Shown one piece after another: positions 16,324 to 24,262 of a stretch of 37,376 nt of DNA. The position numbers and the translations under genes were made by a program. The DNA comes from a virus: positions 1-37,376 of IMG/VR virus record IMGVR_UViG_3300021409_000085; one strand, 5' to 3'. Each line of letters opens with the position of its first letter. The first letter of the stretch is position 1. Below the pieces are notes generated by a model. The model was not told the origin of the DNA. It did not search any database and saw only the letters and a program-made list of their open reading frames with translations.

Positions 16324-16775
16324 AGCATCATCCTCCCTTCGGCAGTGTTCAACGCGCGCGATACGGCATCGAAATGGATTGGATCGGCCACCGCGCCGAC
16401 CTGCAACAGCCGGTCCAGGTCGACCGCGTAATCGGGCATCTCAGTCTTCAGAGCGGTCACCTGGGCGCGACCGGCGGGGATGGCAAGGTCGAGCACGCCG
16501 CGCCGCACCGGGTCAAAGCCCCAGTACACATTGCGGTTCGTCTGTCCGAGCGCTTCCACCGCGTCGAGGAACGCGCCGCCGCGTTCGCCGAAAACGACCA
16601 TGATGGTGCCGGTACCGATTTGCGTTGCGCTGTGCCGCGTGCGCCCGATCGACAGAATTTCGGCGATCGCGACGTCGTTTCGAATAGAGAGGTGCGGCTC
16701 GATCGCGGACATTTCGCCCGCCGTCAGCGCGCGCCCCACCAAGGCCGCCAGGGCCGTTTGCTGAGCGGGCGTCAT
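16320..16775 (-). CDS. Conserved phage hypothetical (151 aa) in the head accessory block
   Basis: A 151-residue protein, helical at both ends with a beta-rich middle. The N-terminus (TPAQQTALAALVGRALTAGEMSAIEPHLSIRNDVAIAEILS) repeats the T-x-x-Q/E-M-x-x-L layout of short phage proteins that pair with adjacent structural genes. The centre reads GRTRHSATQIGTGTIMVVFGERGGAFLDAVEAL. No enzyme motif is visible. ATG at 16775 is preferred; a TTG six bases upstream is the alternative. Its start region touches the stop of the preceding gene and its end overlaps the next start, so it belongs to the same transcription unit. Function is unknown. Confidence 0.6.
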   Translation of the reverse strand: MTPAQQTALAALVGRALTAGEMSAIEPHLSIRNDVAIAEILSIGRTRHSATQIGTGTIMVVFGERGGAFLDAVEALGQTNRNVYWGFDPVRRGVLDLAIPAGRAQVTALKTEMPDYAVDLDRLLQVGAVADPIHFDAVSRALNTAEGRMML

Positions 16776-16777
16776 GA

Positions 16778-17410
16778 TCAATTACCGATCTTCCAGGTCA
16801 ACGAGCCAGCGGGCGCCGTCGGGGCGGGGTCGCCGTTGTTCACGCTCTTCGGCTGCACAAGCATGTAGGTCCAGGCGTTGCCGCCGGTGGCCGCGTCGAA
16901 CTCGACGATGCCGACGATGGCGCCGCCGTTCGGGTGCCATTGAGCGGTCGGCGTGGGCCAGGCGATCGCGCCGTTGTTCGAGCTCAGGCCGCCGGTACCG
17001 GTCGACGCGACGGTCGTGCCTGCGCCTTGCGTGCCGGCGAAGTTCGCCAGGGTGGCCGCGACGCTGGCGCGCGCATACGATCCGCCCGTCACTTCGGTGA
17101 AGGTGCCCGCTTCGATCGCGGTGGTCTGCTCGGTAAAGGAAGCGGTCCCGTCGGCGACCACCTCGCCGACCACGCCCAAGTAGGCGCCCGGCTGCGCGAC
17201 GGCGCTCGTGCCCGCCGTGGTGCATTTGTACATCGTGTACTTGGCGCCGACCAGGGCAACGAGCGTGTCGTTCAGCGCATAGACGGTCGAGTTAGCGCGC
17301 AGGCCTTTGGATGCGGTGATCAGGCCGTAATACAGCGTCGCGGGCGCGCCGAGCGCCTGGCCGCGGCGAAGGGCATCGGTGATTTTGTTCTGTGCGTAAT
17401 CGGTGAACAT
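16778..17410 (-). CDS. Fibre-type structural protein with GGSYAR motif (210 aa)
   Basis: A 210-residue beta-rich protein of a family often annotated as phage tail fibre or gp53-like. It begins FTDYAQNKITDALRRGQ and has a strand-loop region with TLYYGLITASKGLRA. The hallmark TEVTGGSYARASVAATLANFAGT is followed by a second half ending in YMLVQPKSVNNG. Genes of this family occur in head or tail accessory clusters. Here it sits two genes downstream of short proteins that follow the capsid gene, so a capsid or connector decoration role is plausible. ATG at 17410 has a GAGGAA site. The exact function is not known from the sequence. Confidence 0.65.
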   Translation of the reverse strand: MFTDYAQNKITDALRRGQALGAPATLYYGLITASKGLRANSTVYALNDTLVALVGAKYTMYKCTTAGTSAVAQPGAYLGVVGEVVADGTASFTEQTTAIEAGTFTEVTGGSYARASVAATLANFAGTQGAGTTVASTGTGGLSSNNGAIAWPTPTAQWHPNGGAIVGIVEFDAATGGNAWTYMLVQPKSVNNGDPAPTAPAGSLTWKIGN

Positions 17411-17469
17411 GGATTCCTCGTTATTTCGACTGTCCAGCCGCGCGCACACGCGCACAACCAGAATGATTA

Positions 17470-17748
17470 TTAGGCCGGGCCACCGACAGGCTCTTCCAGC
17501 TCGATTGTTTTCATGCGCCCGTGCCGCTCGAGCATCACTGTGGTGACGCCGCGTTCGCGCAGCAGGTCGAGCGTCTTTGCCCAGGTCTCGCGACTGACCG
17601 TGCCGACCGCGCCGTGCAGGTACACGATGCGGTCGGTGAGATGCGTCACCGTTACGATGGCCAGGTAGGGACGGCGGTTTTCATAGCCGCCCGGCTGGTC
17701 GTAGGCACGAATGCTTGAGACCTCGGGAGTCATCGCCAGGTGGATCAT
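17470..17748 (-). CDS. Small conserved phage protein (92 aa)
   Basis: A 92-residue protein with alternating strands and helices (YLAIVTVTHLTDRIVYLHGAVG, then TWAKTLDLLRERGVTTVMLERHG). It resembles a small alpha/beta domain. There is no membrane segment or metal-binding pattern. ATG at 17748 has an AGAGGT site seven bases upstream, and the gene ends 59 bases before the next start. It is one of the short genes inserted between the capsid and connector genes. Position suggests a structural or assembly accessory role, but I do not recognise the family. Confidence 0.6.
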   Translation of the reverse strand: MIHLAMTPEVSSIRAYDQPGGYENRRPYLAIVTVTHLTDRIVYLHGAVGTVSRETWAKTLDLLRERGVTTVMLERHGRMKTIELEEPVGGPA

Positions 17749-17792
17749 GTCAACCTCTGGAAGTACCTGGATTGCCCGAACCCAGTCATTTC

Positions 17793-18146
17793 TTACTGAC
17801 CGTCGGTTGACTGTGCAGACGTCTGCACATCACCGGTCGCCTCAGGCGCCACAAGTGGCGCCACGCCAGTGTTCTCCGTAGGAGCACTGCCAACAGGTGG
17901 CGTCGTGCCCCCATCGTTGCCCGGCACCGCTGCCTTGATCTTCGCTGACGTTTGCTTAGCCACCGCAGTGGCCTTTTGCTTCGGCGGCGCAGTAGCAGGC
18001 GCCTTCGTCACGTACTCGGCCGCGCCGCAGTCTTCGACCAGGTGTTTTGCAAACGCCGCGTCGGTAACGAGCGTGTCGCCAGTGCTCAACGTGCCATAGC
18101 GTGCTGTGATGGCCTGACCGGTAATCTTTACTTCGACTTGATCCAT
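17793..18146 (-). CDS. Small protein with Ala/Thr/Pro-rich tail after the capsid gene (117 aa)
   Basis: A 117-residue protein. Residues 1-47 form a compact region (VKITGQAITARYGTLSTGDTLVTDAAFAKHLVEDCGAAEYV) that resembles the small conserved proteins found immediately after HK97-type capsid genes. The rest is low complexity, rich in Ala, Thr, Pro, Lys and Gln, and probably disordered. The ATG at 18146 has a GGAG site. Its last codons contain one of the three copies of the palindrome GTGCAGACGTCTGCAC (17813-17828), read as DVQTSA. The low-complexity tail may have been built up by insertion; its function is unknown. It could decorate the capsid or assist connector attachment. Confidence 0.6.
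   Translation of the reverse strand: MDQVEVKITGQAITARYGTLSTGDTLVTDAAFAKHLVEDCGAAEYVTKAPATAPPKQKATAVAKQTSAKIKAAVPGNDGGTTPPVGSAPTENTGVAPLVAPEATGDVQTSAQSTDGQ
17813..17828. repeat. 16-bp palindrome GTGCAGACGTCTGCAC, copy 1
   Basis: A perfect palindrome, extendable here to 18 bp (17812-17829, TGTGCAGACGTCTGCACA). It lies within the 3' end of the 117-residue gene. Identical 16-mers occur at 24275 and 33257. Confidence 0.95.
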
Positions 18147-18192
18147 GTTTTTCTCCAGGTGCGGGGCCGCTGCAGTGGCGGCCCCTCGTTGA

Positions 18193-19536
18193 TCAGGCAG
18201 GAACCAGGTCGCCGTAGCGGGCAGCAGCCGGCTTCTCGACGGTCAGGCACAGGCGACGCATCGCGCGGATCGTGACCAGGCCGAGCTGGAAGTTGTTTTC
18301 GTCGGAGTCCGACAGGTCGACCAGAACGCCTTCGCGGTTGTGCAGCGTCGCCGCTTGCGCCAAGCTCCCAACCCACACCTTGCCAGCAACCATCGCGTTG
18401 CTTGCCACGACCGGGCGGCCGAACAGCGCTGGGACCACTGCCGAGCCCGGATCGCCCAGCAGGTAGCGTCCCTGGGCGTCTTTTGCCAGGCGCATAGTCC
18501 ACCAGTCAGCGGTGTTCAGGATCACGACGTCAGCCGGGTAGTCGGCCAGCGCACAGTCGCCGATCATCTTGCCGATCAGGTCGAAGCGGTTGGTGGCGGA
18601 CAGCTGCATGCCCGTCAAGGATGCAGCGGTATAGCCATGGGCCGTGAAGTTGCCAGCCTTGGTGAGGCCTGCCAGGTTTGGATTCGTGCCATTGCCGGCC
18701 ACCAGCTGGCCTTCGACACGCAGGTTTACACCGTAGACCATGCGGCGATTGATGAACGCGGCCAGCGCTGCGTTGTCCATCGCGAGCTGCCGGGAGATCT
18801 TGATGAAGTGGCCGACGTTCTGCACCGTCGCCGATTCAGGCGTGAACGTGATGCTCGACTGCGCCAGGCCGCTGCCTTCAGCGACTTCGGCGGCGCCGTT
18901 GGTGAACACGTTTTCGCGCACGTAGTCGATCGAGTTCGAGCTGGTCGGGATCGCCGTCAACAGATCTTCGATCGTGAACACGCGGAAGGCGCCTTCGACA
19001 AGGCCGGGACGGCGCTCGCTGAACGTATTGCCGATAGCGTTGGTCACGGTATTTTTCACCTCGTGCGACACGCGCCCGAACTGTTGCGCGCCCACGCCCT
19101 GAATCCCTTTATAGGAAGTCGCTTCGACGAATTGTTCACCGAACGACTTCACCGCCGGCACATCATCACCCGTGGCAGTGCTCTTCTGCTCGACCGCCAG
19201 CAGACGCTCGGCCAACGTACGCTGCTCGACGCCCAGGTTCTCGATCGCCGTCTTGGTTTCGTTGGTGACTTTGCCGAGATCCTTCATTTCGGCGTCCGCT
19301 TTAGTGGACATGTCGGTCAATTTCTTCTCGACGCCGTCGAGGGCCTTCATGATCGACGAGCCGTCGATCTCGCCGATGAAGCCGAGGGCCATCAGGCTAC
19401 CGGCAGCTTGCGGAGCGTTGTGCACCAGGAAGGCGTGAACATCGAAGCCGACAGCCTGGGCTACGCCAGCGCACAGTGCGAGGGCCAGGAATACTGCCGC
19501 ACGAGGCGACATGCGAAACAGGGAAGTACGTTGCAT
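18193..19536 (-). CDS. HK97-type major capsid protein with signal-like N-terminus
   Basis: A 447-residue major capsid protein of the HK97 fold. Residues about 45-130 form the helical delta/scaffold region (GVEKKLTDMSTKADAEMKDLGKV). The body contains VRENVFTNGAAEVAEGSG, SITFTPESATVQNVGHFIKISRQLAMDN (the usual T...V.K...H...SRQ/LL core), and LQVGLVTIRAMRR-like C-terminal elements. Unusually, residues 1-28 look like a cleavable signal peptide: basic start, hydrophobic AAVFLALALCAG, then AQA before VGFD. The ATG at 19536 is well supported by an AAAGGA site. It follows the prohead protease, which would normally remove the delta domain, and a hairpin lies between the two genes. Whether the N-terminus is used for membrane targeting is not known. 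Confidence 0.9.
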   Translation of the reverse strand: MQRTSLFRMSPRAAVFLALALCAGVAQAVGFDVHAFLVHNAPQAAGSLMALGFIGEIDGSSIMKALDGVEKKLTDMSTKADAEMKDLGKVTNETKTAIENLGVEQRTLAERLLAVEQKSTATGDDVPAVKSFGEQFVEATSYKGIQGVGAQQFGRVSHEVKNTVTNAIGNTFSERRPGLVEGAFRVFTIEDLLTAIPTSSNSIDYVRENVFTNGAAEVAEGSGLAQSSITFTPESATVQNVGHFIKISRQLAMDNAALAAFINRRMVYGVNLRVEGQLVAGNGTNPNLAGLTKAGNFTAHGYTAASLTGMQLSATNRFDLIGKMIGDCALADYPADVVILNTADWWTMRLAKDAQGRYLLGDPGSAVVPALFGRPVVASNAMVAGKVWVGSLAQAATLHNREGVLVDLSDSDENNFQLGLVTIRAMRRLCLTVEKPAAARYGDLVPA

Positions 19537-19553
19537 TGCTTTTCCTTTGAACG

Positions 19554-19575
19554 AAAAAAAGACCGCTGAGCGGCC
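19554..19575 (-). terminator. Intrinsic terminator-like hairpin before the capsid gene
   Basis: Minus strand: stem GGCCGC, loop TCA, stem GCGGTC (one G-T pair), then seven T. It lies between the prohead protease stop (19598) and the capsid start (19536), with 17 bases from the U-tract to the ATG. Confidence 0.75.
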
Positions 19576-19597
19576 GGAGGGGTAATGTGACGCGGGG

Positions 19598-20269
19598 TTA
19601 GCTGGCGAGCCGTTGCAGTCGATCGAGGATCGCGTTCTGCAGGCTCTTCGCTTCGTCGATCTGGTCTGCATCCCGCAGGCTGAACAACGTCTTAGCGCGG
19701 GCGGTCAGCGCTTGTGCCGCCCCTTTACTGAAATTCCCCGCATCCCGCAGGAAATATTCAAAATCTCGGATGGTCTCGATGCCGGCGACCTCGTCGGCAA
19801 ACTTCACGCTCGACAGGTCGACCTTCGCCCGCCCATCCATCGGGAAGGTCACGATCGAGGTTTCAGGCAAGCGAGCCACGCGTTTGATCGTGCGCCCGGT
19901 CGGCGTCTCCTGGAAGTCGCCAGGCTTGAGTGAGTATCCGATGCTGAGAGAGTCGACCGTGCCGTGCTTGAGTGCAGCTCGCACTTGCTCAGCCTGCACG
20001 TTACCAGGCGTGAACTCGCCGGTCAGCAGCAGTCCGTAATCGTCTTCGACCGCCTTGACCCACTTCCCGATCGGGACAGCGTAGGCATCGTGGTTGAAGA
20101 ACATCTTTGGCAAGCCGTTCAGCTTGAGGGTTTCCTTGTAGGCGCCCTTCAGGATCGTGTCGCCGCCGGCGTCCACATTCCCGAAGGTCGACGCGTAGCC
20201 TGTGAAGGTGGCGTCGTCGCCTTCCAGCTTGAACTGGGCATCGGCAAAGGGCAGTGATTTGTATGGCAT
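19598..20269 (-). CDS. HK97 family prohead protease (U35)
   Basis: A 223-residue prohead serine protease, which digests the scaffold part of the capsid protein during maturation. The family pattern is clear: KLEGDDATFTGYASTFGNVD at the start, KMFFNHD carrying the catalytic His, and GTVDSLSIGYSL carrying the Ser nucleophile. A later ARLPETSIVTFPMD strand is typical of the fold. The long helical C-terminus (about residues 165-223) is also usual. The ATG at 20269 has a GAAGGA site, 12 bases downstream of the portal stop. It is separated from the capsid gene by a terminator-like hairpin. Confidence 0.92.
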   Translation of the reverse strand: MPYKSLPFADAQFKLEGDDATFTGYASTFGNVDAGGDTILKGAYKETLKLNGLPKMFFNHDAYAVPIGKWVKAVEDDYGLLLTGEFTPGNVQAEQVRAALKHGTVDSLSIGYSLKPGDFQETPTGRTIKRVARLPETSIVTFPMDGRAKVDLSSVKFADEVAGIETIRDFEYFLRDAGNFSKGAAQALTARAKTLFSLRDADQIDEAKSLQNAILDRLQRLAS

Positions 20270-20281
20270 TGCGTTCCTTCG

Positions 20282-21520
20282 TTATTGAGCGATGTTCGTG
20301 CCGTCGCCGCCCGAGGCAGCCGGCTTGACCTTGCCGAGCATGTCCAGCGGCACCAGGTTGCTTTGCGCGGTGAGCTGGTCGGTTCCCGCCATGTATGGCC
20401 ACCCTTCCAGCTGCCGGATCTCGGCCCGTGTAATCCACCCGTTCTGCGCGCCCTTTGCATACATCTCGGCGCGGTCTTTCGGGTCGGCGCGCATCAAGGC
20501 ATCGAAGCTGTGTTCGGCAGTCATCGTCGCGCGCTGCCGCGGCGTCATCACGCGCTTTCGAGTGGCTTGCGCGATGTTGATGATCATTGGCAGGATCGAC
20601 AGGGTGTAGAAGCCCTTCACGATCTGCTCGATGCCAGAACCCCAGGCAGTGACGTTAGCGTGGTGAACGAGTACGGGTGGGACATCAAACCACCGACAGA
20701 TTTCCTCGACACCGAAATGCCGCGTCTCGAGGAGCTGCTGCTGCTGCGGCGTCATCGACAGCTGCTCGAACTTCATGTTGGCCTCGAGGACCTGTAAGCG
20801 CGACGTGCTTCCTTCCGTCAGGCCGGCGAAGTTCCGTTCAACCGCTGTCCGCTGCGCCGCGTTGAGCACCTTGTCGACCATCAGGATGCCGGTGGGTTTG
20901 CCGCCGGCGCCAAAGACCTTGCTCGCTTCGGTCTGGGCCTTCGCCATCTCGTCGGTGGTAGCCCGCATGAATTCGAGCTTGGCCAGGCCGGTCGTGCCGT
21001 TGCCGAGGTTCTTCAGGTGCAGGACGTTCTCGGCCGCCAGCACGGCGACGTCGCTACCAATGCGGTACAGGTAGACCATCGACCCATCGGCCAGCACATG
21101 CGCATCCACCTGGTCAGCGGGCATGGGCCACAGGGCCAGAGCTTCACCGGTCGCATCGCGATCGATACGGGCATACGCATTGCCACGCAAGTCGTGGAAC
21201 ATCATCATGGCGCGCCAGAATTCGAACGGCGTCATGCGCGAATTCGGCGAGTCGTGCAGGATCGCGTACAGCCTGGCCGTGCGGGCCAGAACCTTCTCGC
21301 CCTTGACCTGCTCGTAGACGAAGAACGGCAGGCTGGCCACCGTCGTCGCGCGGCGGTCGATGCACGCCCAAACCGTGCTGATCTGGAGCGCACCGTCGAC
21401 GCCGATGTTGACGGTCTCGGGAACCAGCGGCGCGCCAGGTAACGAACGCTGCTCGCCTGTCGTCTCAGCGACGGACCCGCTGCGGCCCCACCAGGTGCGG
21501 AAGGAATTAAACATGCTCAT
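20282..21520 (-). CDS. HK97 family portal protein
   Basis: A 412-residue portal protein that forms the dodecameric DNA-entry ring at one capsid vertex. Characteristic stretches are IGVDGALQISTVWACIDRRATTVASLP, SPNSRMTPFEFWRAMMM, GNAYARIDRD, the region YRIGSDVAVLAAENVLHLKNLG, and the C-terminal FGVEEICRWFDVPPVLVHH. Length matches the family. The ATG at 21520 overlaps the large terminase TGA (ATGA), so translation is coupled. Gene order terminase-portal-protease-capsid is the canonical HK97 head module. Confidence 0.94.
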   Translation of the reverse strand: MSMFNSFRTWWGRSGSVAETTGEQRSLPGAPLVPETVNIGVDGALQISTVWACIDRRATTVASLPFFVYEQVKGEKVLARTARLYAILHDSPNSRMTPFEFWRAMMMFHDLRGNAYARIDRDATGEALALWPMPADQVDAHVLADGSMVYLYRIGSDVAVLAAENVLHLKNLGNGTTGLAKLEFMRATTDEMAKAQTEASKVFGAGGKPTGILMVDKVLNAAQRTAVERNFAGLTEGSTSRLQVLEANMKFEQLSMTPQQQQLLETRHFGVEEICRWFDVPPVLVHHANVTAWGSGIEQIVKGFYTLSILPMIINIAQATRKRVMTPRQRATMTAEHSFDALMRADPKDRAEMYAKGAQNGWITRAEIRQLEGWPYMAGTDQLTAQSNLVPLDMLGKVKPAASGGDGTNIAQ

Positions 21521-23364
21521 GAGCGAATCGGTTTGAAAATGGCGTCATCAATATTTCCTTGGTCTTCGTGGGCAGCTACCCGGCTGAGCGCCATCACGGA
21601 TGCGACGATGCCGTCGATCCTGCCGGTGTCGTTCGACTTCTTTTTATCGGGACGGAAGTTGCCGTTCGAGTCGAACAGCAGCGCGGTGTTCACAGCGCAC
21701 CAGCGCAGCACCGGGTTGCCACCGTGCTGCAGGCGGAAGCCGTACACCAGCTCCTCGAGCATCTTGCTGCCCGGGTGCATGCCTCCGGTGTTCTGCGGGA
21801 TCTCGACCAGCGGCACGTCTTTTTCCAGCAGTTCATTCGCCAGCTGCAGCGCGTTCCACTTGTCGAAGCCGATCTCGGCTACGTCGTAGTCCCTCATGGA
21901 CTGCAGGATCCGCTCGCGCACCGGGCCGTAATCGGTCACGTTGCCCGGTGTGCCGGTGATCCAGCCCGCCGCCTGCCACGCCTTGTAGGGCGCCGCGTCG
22001 TCGTGTTCCTGCGTGTCGATCTTCTCTTGCGGGCACCAGAACCAGACCAGCACATGCCAGTCCTCGCCGTCCTGCTCGGGCGGGAAGAACAGCGCGTAGG
22101 CCGTCAAGTCGCGCGTCGACGCAAGGTCGAGGCCGCCGAAACAGCGCCGGCCCTTCAGCTTCTCCGGGTTGAATTTCTTGCCGCCCTTGTCCCACACACT
22201 GACATCGAACCAGCCCTCGGCGCTGTTGCACCAGACGTTCAAATCCTTCGTCAGGAAGTTGGCCCGCGCGCCGGGCAACGCCGCGGCCTTGCGTGCCATG
22301 CCGCGCATATAGGCCAGCGTCTTCGACTTGCCCAGGCCCGGGTTGGCCTTGTACCAGTTCTCCTCGAGGAACGGATCGTCGCCTTCGTCGAGCGTATAGA
22401 TGTAGCCGAAGAAGTCGTCGTCGACGCGCTTCCCTTCCAGCACCGAGATCAGGTAGGACCGCACCTCGGTACAGATGCCGTCGAGAATGAAGCCGGCCGT
22501 CGTGATCGCCGACAGCAGCGGCTGCTTGCGCGCGCCGAGTGCGGTCTCCATCACGTCCCAGACATCGCGGTGCCGCTGCGCGTGCAGCTCGTCGAACAGG
22601 ATCGCCGACGGGTTCAGGCCGTCCAGGTTCTCAGCGTTCGCCGGCAGCGGCGCGAACACCGAGGTGTCGAGTTCGATGCGCTCCTGGTTCAAGCCGCTGT
22701 GGACCTTGAACGAGCGGGCGATGCCGGGCGAGCGCCGCACCCAGCGCTTGATGTTGTCGAACGCCGGCTTAAAGACAGTCATCGCCTGGGCACGGGTGGT
22801 GGCCACCGCGTACACCTCGGCGCCGATCTCGCCGTCCATCGAAAACAGGTAGGAGCCTTGCGGCCCCTTCCAAGTGGACTTTCCGTTCTTGCGCGCCACC
22901 TCTTCGTAGCCGCGGTTGAAGCGGCGGCCGCCATCGATGGTCCGGCGCCAGCCGTACAGCACGGCGGTCCAGAACTTCTGCCAGGGGTCGAGCAGGATCG
23001 GCTTGCCGGCCAGCGGCCCCTTGATATGGACAAAGAACTTTTCGATGTACTCGATGATGTGCCAGCTGTACGCCGGCACAAACTGCAGCCCCCGCGCCCC
23101 CGCCTTCTGCAGGTCGACGTAGTGCCGCATCACGGCCAGGTAGACCAGCTTGCCCACTAGGATCTCGCCGCGCAGGACCGGCAGGCCGTATGCCTCGTCC
23201 CACTCGTGCAGGACCTCAGGTGTTAATGCTGCGACCCTCTTGCGGGTGAGCTGGTGGCGTGGTTTACGAGATCGCCGAAGAGATCGTCCTGGCCGCCCTG
23301 CTTGCCCGTGTCCTTCCGCACCCGCGCCAGTGCGGGAATCGTCAAACATGCTTTTGGAAGCCAT
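21517..23364 (-). CDS. Terminase large subunit (TerL)
   Basis: A 615-residue terminase large subunit (Terminase_1 type) that powers DNA packaging and cuts the concatemer. The ATPase has a Walker A-like ARKNGKST at about residue 158, a Walker B at about 253 (SAILFDELHA), and a coupling region after it. The nuclease part has acidic residues at about 411 (GGLDLAS), 500 (EIGFDKWNA) and 583 (GRIDGIVAS), consistent with an RNase H-like fold. The chosen ATG at 23364 (GGAG site) gives a 142-base overlap with TerS. The first 40 residues are basic, low complexity and not family-like, and no downstream ATG, GTG or TTG precedes the conserved LTPEVLHEWDEAYG region. The start is therefore uncertain. Confidence 0.93.
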   Translation of the reverse strand: MASKSMFDDSRTGAGAEGHGQAGRPGRSLRRSRKPRHQLTRKRVAALTPEVLHEWDEAYGLPVLRGEILVGKLVYLAVMRHYVDLQKAGARGLQFVPAYSWHIIEYIEKFFVHIKGPLAGKPILLDPWQKFWTAVLYGWRRTIDGGRRFNRGYEEVARKNGKSTWKGPQGSYLFSMDGEIGAEVYAVATTRAQAMTVFKPAFDNIKRWVRRSPGIARSFKVHSGLNQERIELDTSVFAPLPANAENLDGLNPSAILFDELHAQRHRDVWDVMETALGARKQPLLSAITTAGFILDGICTEVRSYLISVLEGKRVDDDFFGYIYTLDEGDDPFLEENWYKANPGLGKSKTLAYMRGMARKAAALPGARANFLTKDLNVWCNSAEGWFDVSVWDKGGKKFNPEKLKGRRCFGGLDLASTRDLTAYALFFPPEQDGEDWHVLVWFWCPQEKIDTQEHDDAAPYKAWQAAGWITGTPGNVTDYGPVRERILQSMRDYDVAEIGFDKWNALQLANELLEKDVPLVEIPQNTGGMHPGSKMLEELVYGFRLQHGGNPVLRWCAVNTALLFDSNGNFRPDKKKSNDTGRIDGIVASVMALSRVAAHEDQGNIDDAIFKPIRS

Positions 23365-23714
23365 TGTCCCAACTCCATCTTGAGCCGCTTTTCATCGTCG
23401 GCCCAGGGCGTTGGGGTTGACCATCCAGTCTTCGAGGTTTGCGACCGGCCCTTTTCGGTGCACTCTTTCGACGCAGCGATCCAGTCGATGAAGGTCCGCA
23501 CGATCACGGCCAGCGGCATGCCGGCGGTAAGGTGCTCGACCCCGGCCTGGCGCAGCGACTCGCAGATGTATTCGTACACCTCGAGCTCGTCGTCCTTCAG
23601 TCCGATGACCGGCGGCGGCGCCGGCGAAGTCACATCGCCGGCGCCGCCCTGGACGTTGTCGGCGCCGACCGCCGGCAGCGTTGTTGCGAAAAATTTGTTT
23701 GGGTCCATGCTCAT
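23223..23714 (-). CDS. Terminase small subunit (P27-like)
   Basis: A 163-residue small terminase subunit that recognises the packaging site. After a Pro/Gly-rich N-terminus, the sequence has LKDDELEVYEYICESLRQAGVEHLTAGMPLAVIVRTFIDWIAASKEC, a helix-rich core typical of P27-type small terminases. The C-terminal part contains WLPKACLTIPALARVRKD and the family-like end DDLFGDLVNHATSS. It lies between the HNH gene and TerL; ATG at 23714 or six bases downstream (MDPNK) would serve. It shares its last 142 bases with the TerL reading frame. The interval upstream (23715-23893) is a candidate cos region. Confidence 0.82.
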   Translation of the reverse strand: MSMDPNKFFATTLPAVGADNVQGGAGDVTSPAPPPVIGLKDDELEVYEYICESLRQAGVEHLTAGMPLAVIVRTFIDWIAASKECTEKGRSQTSKTGWSTPTPWADDEKRLKMELGQWLPKACLTIPALARVRKDTGKQGGQDDLFGDLVNHATSSPARGSQH

Positions 23715-23893
23715 GCCTTGAAGGTAGGCTCTCGGGAAAGCGGGTCAAGGCGAGCCGGTGTTAACCCCCCAGGGGTAGTTTCTGGTCCCGATAAAAGTTC
23801 GGATAAGCGGACGGTTTCCAGTGCGCGTGGCCTGGACTTTTGACCCGCCCCCCTCGGTCACATTTCCATTCTTAAGGGAAATATTTCCAAAGA
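23715..23893. other. Candidate cos/packaging interval between HNH and TerS
   Basis: A 179-bp non-coding stretch between the HNH and TerS genes, where cos lies in many HK97-like phages carrying an HNH protein. It contains a C-tract hairpin (ACCCC, CCA, GGGGT at 23764-23776). A 9-bp inverted repeat flanks it (GCGGGTCAA 23740-23748, TTGACCCGC 23840-23848). A 12-bp palindrome GGAAATATTTCC (23877-23888) has an extra ATTTCC arm upstream. Role is inferred from position and symmetry. Confidence 0.45.
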
Positions 23894-24262
23894 TCATTTT
23901 TCTTTACCCTGCCTCGCTCGGCGCTGCCCGCGCTGCGCCTCACCCGCACTCTTCGCGTCGTGGCACGGCTCGCACAGAGCCTGCTCGTTGGTCTCGTCGT
24001 CCGGCCCGCCTTCAGCAAGCGGCACGATGTGGTCACGCTCGGTGGCCACGCTCACGCGGCCCGCTGCCAGGCACAGGACACACAGCGGATGTCGGGAGAA
24101 CAGACTGGCGCGCATGGCTTGGAGGCGCCGGCCGGTGATGCGTTTCGTTGGCGTGGTCTTGACCCACGGTTCACGCGGGTGCTTCTCGCATCGGCCACTG
24201 CCGTCCTTCACGAGCGTGTTGCAGCCCCGCTGTGAGCAGGGGCGCGGTGCAGCTCGTGGCAT
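23894..24262 (-). CDS. HNH endonuclease (packaging-associated)
   Basis: A 122-residue HNH nuclease. It has a zinc-binding Cys pair near the N-terminus (CSQRGCN and CEKH) and a second pair in HPLCVLCLAAG. The nuclease core is ATERDHIVPLAEGGPDDETNEQALCEPCHDAKS: His of DHIVPL, Asn of NEQALC and His of CHDAK form the H-N-H triad. Proteins of this type act with the terminase at the cos site in many HK97-like phages. The ATG at 24262 has an AAGGAT site. A perfect 16-bp palindrome (24275-24290) lies immediately upstream of that site, so it may influence expression. Longer readings through 24484 are possible but unsupported. Confidence 0.9.
   Translation of the reverse strand: MPRAAPRPCSQRGCNTLVKDGSGRCEKHPREPWVKTTPTKRITGRRLQAMRASLFSRHPLCVLCLAAGRVSVATERDHIVPLAEGGPDDETNEQALCEPCHDAKSAGEAQRGQRRARQGKEK

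Noticed and set aside
21559-23160. A 533-codon plus-strand open frame opposite TerL
   Set aside because: Antisense shadow of a gene with clear ATPase and nuclease motifs. The composition is not protein-like.
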